Shown here in pieces: positions 56,811 to 64,000 of a stretch of 64,000 bases of DNA (position 1 is its first letter; each line of letters opens with the position of its first letter). Source of the stretch: Leptospira perdikensis (GTDB taxonomy: Bacteria > Spirochaetota > Leptospiria > Leptospirales > Leptospiraceae); assembly GCF_004769575.1 (NCBI RefSeq), contig NZ_RQGA01000011.1, positions 62,001 through 126,000 on the forward strand, in the 5' to 3' direction. Under the pieces are notes generated by a model. The model had not been told where the DNA came from. It was given only the letters and a program-made list of their open reading frames with translations, and ran no database searches. Position numbers and translations under genes: made by a program.

Positions 56811-59800
56811 ATGAAAACTCCTACAAGGTTTTTTAGGAATGCCATCCTGATCCCCATTTTTCTTTTTCAGGCATGTGTTCCGAGTTTGTCCAAAGGTATT
56901 TTACAATCAGTCAGTGACTTCCTCCAACTGCGTAGTTTAGCCAATGTAAACCCTTCCGGTCCTTATCACATTTCAGTGACTGTTTCTGGCCTTCTTGGTT
57001 CTGGTTTGGTCGTTGATTTAAATGCAGGTACCGAAACTAAAACAATCAATACAGACGGTTCTTATCAATTCACAACAACTCTTACAACTGGTAGTAATTT
57101 CAATGTGACAATCAGTACACAACCTACACTTCCTGTCCAAACTTGTTCCGTAAGTGGAGGAATGGGAGTGGTGGGATTTGGGGATATCAATTCCATCATT
57201 GTGAATTGTGATCCTTTACGTTATACTGTTGGAGGAACTATCACTGGCCTCGATGGAATCACTGGTCTTGTTCTCACAAACTCAGTTGATGGATCAACTC
57301 TAAGTGTTGCCGTTGCTTCTGGTTCCTTTGCCTTTACTCAGACCTATTTGGATGCAACTACGTACAATGTTTCGGTTACCACACAACCCAACCATCCCGT
57401 ACAAAACTGTGTCACGACTAACGGATCCGGTACCATCGCTGGTACAAATATCACTAATATTACCATTGCTTGTACTTCCATTGCTTTTCCCATTGAAATC
57501 ACAGCTGTGGGAATTGCCTCAGGAACCCTTTCCATACGAAATAATAATTCAGAACTACTGACCATTTCAACAAATGGATTACATAGATTCCCAACAAATA
57601 TCATAACGAACAATACTTATAGTCTTCAGATAATCTCCACACCTGCAAACCACCAATGTATTCTTTCTGCATCTGGGGGAACGGTGACAGGAACTATTTC
57701 TGTCATTGCCAATTGTTTTAGTGTATTGGCGATGAATCCTTCCAATGGGGGAGTCCTCCAACCCACAGAAAACCTTCGTTTACAATTTTCTGATGAAATC
57801 AATGCAGGCAGTTGCACAGGATCTACAGGTACATTAAACACTACTTTAAGTATGCCGATCCAATTTGCAGTGGCCACAACTACACTTACGAACGATACCC
57901 TCATCGTTTCACCGGCGGCCACGGACAGTTGGGCGAGTGGTCACAAAACTTTAACACTCAATTGTAATAGTGTCGGTGGTTATCCGCTTTCTTCTACAGT
58001 GAATTTACTTTACCTAATACCGTCTTCACTTCGTTATGTTGCCGATGCAACTGGGAATGATTTAAATGACGGACTGACTCCTCTTACTCCCAAACGAAAT
58101 ATCCAAGCGGCTATTAATAGTTTTGCAAGTTGTCCAACTTCTGACTGTGCTGTACTTGTGGAAGGAGGATCCTATGATCCAGCTGTCATTGGCGGAACCA
58201 TTCAACTTGTATCTGGAATTTCATTATACGGCAGTTATGTTCCTACAACTAATTACGGAACTTGGAATCCAGACGCTCACTCCTCCGTAATACTTATGGA
58301 TACAACCCCTGCCGGTTGTTCCATTTCATCTGCAACTGCACCGTGTGCTTCTATCATAGGAGATGCATCTGTTACAAATAACGTAACCATCTCTGGTTTT
58401 AGAATTCAATCTGGACCGGATATTGCACCTAACATGGCAGGAGTCTTTTTGAATTCCACAAACAATGTACGCCTCATCAATAATGATATTAATGGAGGAT
58501 CGGGTACGAACGGCTCTTCGGGTGTTCATGCCATCAATAGCAATCCCTATCTAATTAAAAATACCGTTGATGGAGGCCTTTGTGGGTCAGCCGGCTGTTA
58601 TTCTGTTGGACTCTATATTTCCTCGACTACCGTTCTCACACCCATTGTATTAGCCAATATCATTGCGGGTGGGAATATACCATCTACTGTAAATGGAAAA
58701 TCAAAGGGGATTCAGTATATAGGTTCGACAGGTTTGGATGTAACCAATATCCGAGGAAACCAAATACTAGGCCAAAACGTAGATACAACAACTTCCACCA
58801 CAAGTGATAGTATTGGTTTTGATATCAATGCGGGAACCAGTTCCACAGGGATTCTATCGGGAAATATCATAACATCCAGTGCAGGTTACAATTCAATGGG
58901 TATCCGTATCTCACCTGCTACTTCAATCCAAATTGGATCAACTACTCAAGGGAACTTAATTACTTCTGGAAATGCAGTGAGTGGGTCATACGGAATCTGG
59001 TTAACTTCCGGACATATCGTACGACGAAATCAAATCCAAACAGGTAACACTCTCAGTGCTGCCTTAACTACATCCACAGGAATTCTTTCTTTTTCTGGTG
59101 GAACTGCCACAATTGAAAATAATGCCCTAGTCATTGGAAATGCAACCTCAACGGCGGCCACAGGAACGGTAATCGGAATTTATGGCGGAACTTCCTTCAC
59201 CGCTGCATCCAGTATCACTGGCAATTACATGCGTTTAGGTACTGCATCCGGTGGAACCGCAACTTCCGTATCAGGAATCCAACTTTCCTCACCCTTAGCA
59301 ATGTTAATCGCAAATAACTGGATCCAAAATGGAATCAGTTCTGCACGGGCAAGAGGTATTGAACTTTCTGGAATATCCAGTGCCATTCGAATTTACCATA
59401 ATACAGTGAATAGTGGATCGGGATCTGTAGGAAACGAAGCCGTTTTGTATCTAAACAATACTTCTTCCTTAGCAGACATCCAAAACAATGTGTTCCTCTT
59501 GAATAACAATTCAGGGAACAATGCTTGTATTTATAACGCAGGTCTTGGATTACAAACTGCAATTCGTTTTAATGTTTTATTTAATTGTCTCATTAAAGTA
59601 CATCATAATTCGTTAGACTATACAGACCTTTGTGCAGGCGGGATTTTTGGTACACCCTCTTGTGTCCTACCACTTGGGCTTGCGGCAAACTTTGGCGACA
59701 ACCTAATACTAAATCCAAATTTTGTTTCAAACTTTGGAGCCGTTGCTGTTTACACTCCACAACCGACAACATCTTGTTTGATTACAAAATCAACGAATCA

Positions 59801-59900
59801 AATCATTACGAACAGTTATAATGGAAATGGAACAAGGCCCGGAAGTGATGGGGCTGTTAGTCTTGGGGCTGTAGAATACGACCAAGTTTGTACTCCCTAA
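56811..59900 (+). CDS. Large beta-helix surface lipoprotein
   Basis: 1029 residues. Lipoprotein signal IPIFLFQAC (Cys22). Residues about 50-300 hold three tandem beta modules that each end in a cysteine pair like PVQ(T/N)C...(V/A)NC; then a Big_5-like domain (about 305-400, MNPSNGGVLQPTENLRLQFSDEI); then a DUF1565/right-handed beta-helix domain (about 405-1025) opening with YVADATGNDLNDGLTPLTPKRNIQ and built of repeated N-x-x-(I/L)-(N/S)-G-N units. Likely outer-membrane surface protein for adhesion or polysaccharide binding. A promoter-like box sits close to the start. Confidence 0.85.
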   Translation: MKTPTRFFRNAILIPIFLFQACVPSLSKGILQSVSDFLQLRSLANVNPSGPYHISVTVSGLLGSGLVVDLNAGTETKTINTDGSYQFTTTLTTGSNFNVTISTQPTLPVQTCSVSGGMGVVGFGDINSIIVNCDPLRYTVGGTITGLDGITGLVLTNSVDGSTLSVAVASGSFAFTQTYLDATTYNVSVTTQPNHPVQNCVTTNGSGTIAGTNITNITIACTSIAFPIEITAVGIASGTLSIRNNNSELLTISTNGLHRFPTNIITNNTYSLQIISTPANHQCILSASGGTVTGTISVIANCFSVLAMNPSNGGVLQPTENLRLQFSDEINAGSCTGSTGTLNTTLSMPIQFAVATTTLTNDTLIVSPAATDSWASGHKTLTLNCNSVGGYPLSSTVNLLYLIPSSLRYVADATGNDLNDGLTPLTPKRNIQAAINSFASCPTSDCAVLVEGGSYDPAVIGGTIQLVSGISLYGSYVPTTNYGTWNPDAHSSVILMDTTPAGCSISSATAPCASIIGDASVTNNVTISGFRIQSGPDIAPNMAGVFLNSTNNVRLINNDINGGSGTNGSSGVHAINSNPYLIKNTVDGGLCGSAGCYSVGLYISSTTVLTPIVLANIIAGGNIPSTVNGKSKGIQYIGSTGLDVTNIRGNQILGQNVDTTTSTTSDSIGFDINAGTSSTGILSGNIITSSAGYNSMGIRISPATSIQIGSTTQGNLITSGNAVSGSYGIWLTSGHIVRRNQIQTGNTLSAALTTSTGILSFSGGTATIENNALVIGNATSTAATGTVIGIYGGTSFTAASSITGNYMRLGTASGGTATSVSGIQLSSPLAMLIANNWIQNGISSARARGIELSGISSAIRIYHNTVNSGSGSVGNEAVLYLNNTSSLADIQNNVFLLNNNSGNNACIYNAGLGLQTAIRFNVLFNCLIKVHHNSLDYTDLCAGGIFGTPSCVLPLGLAANFGDNLILNPNFVSNFGAVAVYTPQPTTSCLITKSTNQIITNSYNGNGTRPGSDGAVSLGAVEYDQVCTP

Positions 59901-59941
59901 TCAAAAGTGATTAGGGGTATAGAATACAATTTTTTTCTTTT
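59895..59941 (+). terminator. Terminator-like hairpin at the lipoprotein stop codon
   Basis: CCCTAATC (59895-59902, containing the TAA stop) pairs with GATTAGGG (59909-59916), with a T-rich tract from about 59930. The tract is more distant than usual. Confidence 0.5.
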
Positions 59942-60981
59942 TAAGGTAAAACGTAAATTCCAACGCGGTCATTGTACAAACTTCCAATGTACAATTGCCT
60001 TTTTTTCTCTAAAACACTTGTTACTTCTTTTAAGTGTTCCCCACCTGGATCTTGTAAGGTCATAAGTACTTTTCCGTTTCCATCCATTTTCAGTGCGTAA
60101 CCGTAAGGTTCTGCCTTTGGCCAGAGGAATTTTGGTAAAAACGAAATCATTCTTTTGACAACTGGGGACGGATGCATATTATCCATACGATCATTTCTTA
60201 CAGTAAACAAAGCCACCCAGAAGTCACCATTTTCGTTTCGAGTGATATTATCAGGAAAACCGGGAAGATTTTCTATGACAGTTTCTTTATTACCTTTTTT
60301 AGGACCTTTTAACCAAAGTTTTGTGACCTTATAACGATAGGTTTCATTTACAAGAAGGTAATCCTCATTTTTGGATAAGGCAATCCCATTGGCAAAATAC
60401 AATCCGTCCGCGAGAAGTTCTGTTTCTTTAGTTTTTGGGTCATATACAAAAACACGTCCATAAGGTCTTGCTTCTAAAAGATCATATAAATATTCTTTTT
60501 GTTCATACACGGAGGCATCAGAAAAATAAATTTTACCATCTAAAGCAATGTCCAAGTCGTCTGTGAATTGAAAAGGTTTACCTTTGTATTCGGAAACAAG
60601 GACAGTCAACTTTCCTGACTTATCCATGGACAAAAGCCCACGATACGCATCTGCAATGATGAGGTTTCCTAATTTATCAAACTGGATTCCTAAAGGTCTG
60701 CCACCTGTTTTAGCTATCGGTTTGATTTCCCCTTTGAGAGTGATTCGTATGATACGACCTTCTTTGTCCCCACCATATATGTTCCCATCGGCATCGACAT
60801 CCAGTGATTCCAAACCTTTCACTTTTCCAATAGCAAGTAAAATGGATTTTTGTAGTTCGGTATTAGGTGCGTAAATTCCAACTGCTTCTGGTTTGGTTGG
60901 TGGTTCATAAGCCACAGGTTCAAATGTCCTACAAGAAACAAAAACCGAAAAAAGAATGATAGTAGTTCCTAGATTTTTCAT
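59941..60981 (-). CDS. SMP-30/gluconolactonase-like beta-propeller lipoprotein
   Basis: 346 residues from the ATG at 60981, which has GAAGGAG upstream and overlaps the acyltransferase stop by 4 bases (ATGA). Signal ends in FVSC (Cys17). The body is a six-bladed beta-propeller of the SMP-30/strictosidine synthase-like group: LDVDADGNIYGGDKEG, GIQFDKLGNLIIADAYRGL, DIALDGKIYFSDAS, NGIALSKNEDYLLVNET, and FPDNITRNENGDFWVAL. Hydrolase or binding protein; substrate unknown. Confidence 0.85.
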   Translation of the reverse strand: MKNLGTTIILFSVFVSCRTFEPVAYEPPTKPEAVGIYAPNTELQKSILLAIGKVKGLESLDVDADGNIYGGDKEGRIIRITLKGEIKPIAKTGGRPLGIQFDKLGNLIIADAYRGLLSMDKSGKLTVLVSEYKGKPFQFTDDLDIALDGKIYFSDASVYEQKEYLYDLLEARPYGRVFVYDPKTKETELLADGLYFANGIALSKNEDYLLVNETYRYKVTKLWLKGPKKGNKETVIENLPGFPDNITRNENGDFWVALFTVRNDRMDNMHPSPVVKRMISFLPKFLWPKAEPYGYALKMDGNGKVLMTLQDPGGEHLKEVTSVLEKKRQLYIGSLYNDRVGIYVLP

Positions 60982-61856
60982 TTTGAATGTTTCTCCTTCC
61001 CAATCAAAGCATCTTTTAAAGCCCAACGTTCATCCACCCATCGTTTCATTTTTTTTGACATAGGTGCAAACTGTTCGTTTTCTTCCACTGGAACAGCTGA
61101 AGCAGGAATTACATCCACAAACACTTTAAGTTTACGGATTTTACCTTGCATCAGCTCTAAAAAACTGGGATTTTCTGTTGGATAAACGATTGTTAAATCG
61201 ATAAAAGCATCAAGCGAATTCTTTAGTGCCGTAGACACGACCGAAATCCCTCCACTATGAGGACGGAGTAAATTTTCGTAAGGATTTTTCTTTTGTAACT
61301 TCTGAACACGTTCAGGGGTCCGACGATGGCCTTCGAGAAAGTTCAAAATAGAAAAAGGCATTCCCGCAAATTTCTCACATACTTTTTTTACGTTTTCCAA
61401 ATCTTTAGAAGCAAGTTCTGGATTTTTTTTCAACTGCTCTTTCGTACTTCTTTTTACAAAGGGAAAGTCTAACGCAAGCCATGCATGGCCGAGAATAGGA
61501 ACATATTTTAACGAATCTTTGATGAAAAACCGAATGAGAGGGATTTTTCGATTGAGAACCGACTGAATGATATAAATATCGGACCAAGATTGGTGATTAC
61601 AGATAATCATATAACGACCGTCATGTTTTAAATCTTTATAAGAATCCCCTATCACTTCAAACTGGACACCATATAACATTCTTGAAATCCGATAGTTGTT
61701 TTCGATCCAGATCTCACCCACTTTCAGAAGAAGCCTGTCACCTAACCTTCTTGCTGAACCTGTAGTTACCAGCTTCCAAATGTACAACGGATACATAGTT
61801 GGTATAATCGATAACAAATTCAAAAGAAACAAAATATAAGCGATAATTAAACCCAA
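60978..61856 (-). CDS. PlsC-like membrane acyltransferase
   Basis: 292 residues. N-terminal membrane helix (about 5-25), acyltransferase HX4D motif NHQSWSD (about 86-92), an RFFIKDSLKYVPILG stretch and FLEGHRRTP in place of the usual FxEGTR motif. Resembles the YihG/lysophosphatidic-acid-type branch that acylates lipids. Its stop overlaps the downstream lipoprotein start, indicating coupling. Confidence 0.9.
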   Translation of the reverse strand: MGLIIAYILFLLNLLSIIPTMYPLYIWKLVTTGSARRLGDRLLLKVGEIWIENNYRISRMLYGVQFEVIGDSYKDLKHDGRYMIICNHQSWSDIYIIQSVLNRKIPLIRFFIKDSLKYVPILGHAWLALDFPFVKRSTKEQLKKNPELASKDLENVKKVCEKFAGMPFSILNFLEGHRRTPERVQKLQKKNPYENLLRPHSGGISVVSTALKNSLDAFIDLTIVYPTENPSFLELMQGKIRKLKVFVDVIPASAVPVEENEQFAPMSKKMKRWVDERWALKDALIGKEKHSK

Positions 61857-62200
61857 AGAAAATCTCCCAATTAAAACGTAATACCAAATCCGGGAATGGT
61901 AACATTATCCATAATCCCGATATCCTCTCTCCAAACCAAGTAGCACTCCTGATTCCGTATGGGAATCGTTCCCACTCTACTACCATATAGGGTTCATTAT
62001 GACCAGCAGAAGAATAAGTCAATTGACTTTCCTCCAAATTCAAATCCACGGCGACGGCTTAAATTGAATCAATCTTTCACCACATCAATCCATAAAAATT
62101 TAATTGAGTTCTTATCATACAGCAACGTTTTTTGTATTGTGTTTGGTATAATCTATTTCAGATTTCCCTAAACAAATCACCGAATGAGTCTGGTTGACTT
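61857..62200 (-). pseudogene. Decayed SpoIIE-like phosphatase remnant and otherwise gene-free stretch
   Basis: No intact gene. Read on the minus strand, about 61975-62058 encodes AVAVDLNLEESQLTYSSAGHNEPYM, closely like the end of a PP2C-type SpoIIE domain (LxxGxLxYxxAGHNxP). A TAA stop lies directly upstream, the frame loses resemblance after it, and a shifted frame (SGVLLGLERGY) reaches a stop soon. The remaining sequence to 62200 shows no features I can name. Confidence 0.45.
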
Positions 62201-62566
62201 TTAAATTTCTTCTTCTCGATTCACTGAACTCAGGGTAAAGGCAGGTTTACAAACGGACCAATATTCTGCCTCATCCGAAAAAGGATTAGAATATCGAACA
62301 TTTGTTCCTTTTTCAATGAGGATTGATTCACCCGCAGATAGAACCAGTTTTTTTCCATCTACCTCAATCTGTTTTTTACCACGAACCATAAGTGTCCACT
62401 CATCAAAGTTAGGTGTTTGAAACGGCTCACCCCAACCAGGTGGTGCGACCATATGTGCGATTGAAATGTCGGAATTCCCTGTCGAAGGAATTCCAAAATG
62501 TTCGGCAATTGTTTTCCCACCGGGAACAGGAATTTGAATGGGGGTTTTTTGGTGTTTGAAACCCAT
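62201..62566 (-). CDS. Cupin-domain protein
   Basis: 121 residues, single small beta-barrel. Cupin motif 1 is degenerate (PFQTPNFDEWTLMVRGK); motif 2 includes LSAGESILIEKGTNVRYSNPF. It lacks the classic HxH metal ligands, so it may be a binding protein rather than an oxygenase. It starts 2 bases after the SDR gene and ends the run. Confidence 0.8.
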   Translation of the reverse strand: MGFKHQKTPIQIPVPGGKTIAEHFGIPSTGNSDISIAHMVAPPGWGEPFQTPNFDEWTLMVRGKKQIEVDGKKLVLSAGESILIEKGTNVRYSNPFSDEAEYWSVCKPAFTLSSVNREEEI

Positions 62567-62568
62567 AT

Positions 62569-63426
62569 TTAAAAACCGGGAAATTTATAACTAAATTTAT
62601 GTTTAATAAGATCTTCCGTATAGGCCCATAAATTCCTTCTGGCAGAAAGATCATAAGATGGATCGGAACTTTTTGTGATTTTCTTTTTTACAAAATACTT
62701 ACCCGAAACCGATGTTACAGATGGATCTGTTGCAAGAAATATAGAAGTTTCCGCACCTTTATCTTCTGAGATAGCAAAAACATTTTGAGCAAAAGTCAAA
62801 AGAACTTTCGCCAAACCATCATTATTTTGACCGAATTTGGTTTTTACAAATCCAGGATGTAAACAATTAACAGTAATTTTTGTTTGATTCAAACGTTCTG
62901 CGAGTTCGTAGGTAAAATAGATATTCATCAATTTAGATCTTTGGTATTGTTTCCAACCAGAATAATCCTTTTCGCCTAACAAATCGCTGAAATCTAAAGA
63001 AACACCCATATGGGCACGAGAGGCAACATTGACAATTCTTGCCTCACCTGCTTTTTTCAAAGAAGGAAGTAAACCTAGAGACAATATAAAATAGTTCAAA
63101 TGATTCAAAGCAAATGTGGATTCAATTCCCTCTTTGGTAATTGTATGTTTATCAAAATAAGCTCCCGCATTATTGAGTAAAACATCAATTTTGGGGTGAT
63201 CCTTACGAATTGTTTCTGACAATAAAAAAGTTTCTTTTGCAGAGGACAAATCGGCAACATATGAATGAACAACCGCACCTGTTAGTTGTAACGAGTAGAC
63301 AAGTGCAGCTAATTTATCTGCATTGCGCCCCACTAATATCAATTCTTCTTTGTTTTTTGCAAAGGAATGTGCACATACCCTTCCAATTCCGTCAGTAGCA
63401 CCAGTAATTAAAATTATCTTATTCAT
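62569..63426 (-). CDS. Short-chain dehydrogenase/reductase
   Basis: 285 residues from the ATG at 63426, with AGGAGG eight bases upstream; a longer frame would add an unlikely N-terminus. Rossmann motif TGATDGIG (8-15), LLNNAGAY, catalytic Tyr-Lys YQRSK. C-terminal LSARRNLWAYTEDL resembles retinol-dehydrogenase-like SDRs. Substrate unknown. Four bases after the histidine kinase. Confidence 0.88.
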   Translation of the reverse strand: MNKIILITGATDGIGRVCAHSFAKNKEELILVGRNADKLAALVYSLQLTGAVVHSYVADLSSAKETFLLSETIRKDHPKIDVLLNNAGAYFDKHTITKEGIESTFALNHLNYFILSLGLLPSLKKAGEARIVNVASRAHMGVSLDFSDLLGEKDYSGWKQYQRSKLMNIYFTYELAERLNQTKITVNCLHPGFVKTKFGQNNDGLAKVLLTFAQNVFAISEDKGAETSIFLATDPSVTSVSGKYFVKKKITKSSDPSYDLSARRNLWAYTEDLIKHKFSYKFPGF

Positions 63427-63430
63427 AAAA

Positions 63431-64000
63431 TCATCCTCCTTGTATTTTCTTAGGAATGGTAAAAACAAACCGTGAACCGGAAACACCATCACTATCTGCA
63501 AAAAGAGTTCCACCATTCACAGTTACAAATTCATGGCAGAGCAAAAGTCCGATCCCATTCCCAGTTTCCCCACCAGTTCCAGTCGACTTAATCACTTCCC
63601 CTGCTTTAAAAAGTTTATCGATTATGGTTTTGGACATACCCACTCCTGAATCGATAACCGAAACTTGCCAATCCCCATTCACATCCAAAGCTTGAATCAA
63701 AATTTCACCATTGGTGTGGCTGAACTTTAACGCATTCGAAACTAAGTTTCGGATTACAGTAATGATCATTCTATCGTCGCAAAATACCATTGCATGAGAA
63801 GGGACTTCTACTTTAAAACTGATACCTTTGTTGGAAGCACTCAAAACAAAAAGCTCCAAACATTCTCTTACAATGTTATCTAACCTGTAATAGTGAGGAC
63901 GAAACTCTTCCTGGCCTCGTTGTAACTTAGACCATTCTAATAGATTTTCTAATAAGGAAAAAACAGATTCCGTGGCATCAACCAAAGATTGTGTCATTCC
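63431..64000 (-). CDS. Sensor histidine kinase, C-terminal part (runs off the window)
   Basis: The last about 189 residues are visible; the N-terminus lies beyond 64000 and the ATG at 63997 is internal. Visible: end of DHp (SLLENLLEWSKLQRGQEEF), then HATPase_c with N-box IRNLVSNALKFSH, G1 VIDSGVGMS, and GETGNGIGLLLCHEFV. Sensor domains and H-box cannot be seen. Directly upstream of the SDR gene. Confidence 0.9.
   Translation of the reverse strand, partial: GMTQSLVDATESVFSLLENLLEWSKLQRGQEEFRPHYYRLDNIVRECLELFVLSASNKGISFKVEVPSHAMVFCDDRMIITVIRNLVSNALKFSHTNGEILIQALDVNGDWQVSVIDSGVGMSKTIIDKLFKAGEVIKSTGTGGETGNGIGLLLCHEFVTVNGGTLFADSDGVSGSRFVFTIPKKIQGG

Noticed and set aside
61738..62049. 103-residue minus-strand frame as a complete gene
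   Set aside because: Only its first about 25 residues resemble SpoIIE; the rest overlaps the acyltransferase gene and looks like random sequence. Recorded as a pseudogene remnant instead.
1..64000. tRNA, rRNA, CRISPR, insertion sequence or prophage features
   Set aside because: No cloverleaf, repeat-spacer array, transposase or phage gene could be recognised by reading both strands and the gaps between genes.

Overview
The window looks like a stretch of a Leptospira chromosome, most likely from the saprophytic or S-clade side. I infer this from the AT-rich, A/T-biased codon use, the abundance of spirochaete-style lipoproteins (short hydrophobic leader ending just before a cysteine), many multi-domain sensor proteins, and the rpsB-tsf-pyrH-frr-uppS-cdsA-dxr-rseP-proS gene order. 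No database search was possible, so the species is not fixed. I found no rRNA, tRNA, CRISPR array, insertion sequence or phage genes.

Layout. (1) 1-2404: the 3' part of a DUF1538 membrane protein, translationally coupled to a protein that appears to hold three PII-like domains. (2) 2410-8505, minus strand: a housekeeping run cmk - rpsA - TPR membrane protein - hisG - rpmF - plsX - fabG, closed by a terminator hairpin. (3) 8627-13556: a GAF/PAS histidine kinase, a secreted HExxH metallopeptidase, a small exported protein and a membrane-anchored AraC regulator. (4) 13834-20841: aroA, a large protein with a cyclic-nucleotide-binding-like N-terminus, a thioredoxin-reductase-like flavoprotein whose start codon sits in a 14-bp palindrome, and several small unknown proteins. 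(5) 20903-36717, minus strand: the long core block DUF4321 - rpsB - tsf - pyrH - frr - uppS - cdsA - dxr - rseP - proS, then trpB-trpA, a CHASE2 nucleotide cyclase and dxs. It combines translation, MEP isoprenoid synthesis, undecaprenyl and phospholipid precursor synthesis and envelope proteolysis. (6) 36718-49979: accessory genes with three GC-rich intergenic repeat-like elements, a multi-PAS histidine kinase, a GT-C-like membrane protein, an AraC/GyrI regulator, and a divergent SnoaL/TetR pair with two overlapping palindromic operators. (7) 50053-55905: chemotaxis and cyclic-di-GMP signalling: an MCP with a sigma-28-like promoter, a GGEEF-PilZ diguanylate cyclase, an exported MsrA and an ATPase-HDOD fusion. 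(8) 56103-64000: a TRIC-type channel, a 1029-residue beta-helix lipoprotein, an acyltransferase/SMP-30 lipoprotein pair, a decayed SpoIIE-like phosphatase remnant, and a cupin-SDR-histidine kinase run cut by the window end.

The best candidates for something undescribed are the DUF1538/triple-PII module, the GHKL-HDOD fusion, the long insertion inside the dimerisation hairpin of the PAS kinase, the tandem operator between the SnoaL and TetR genes, and the palindrome covering the flavoprotein start codon.
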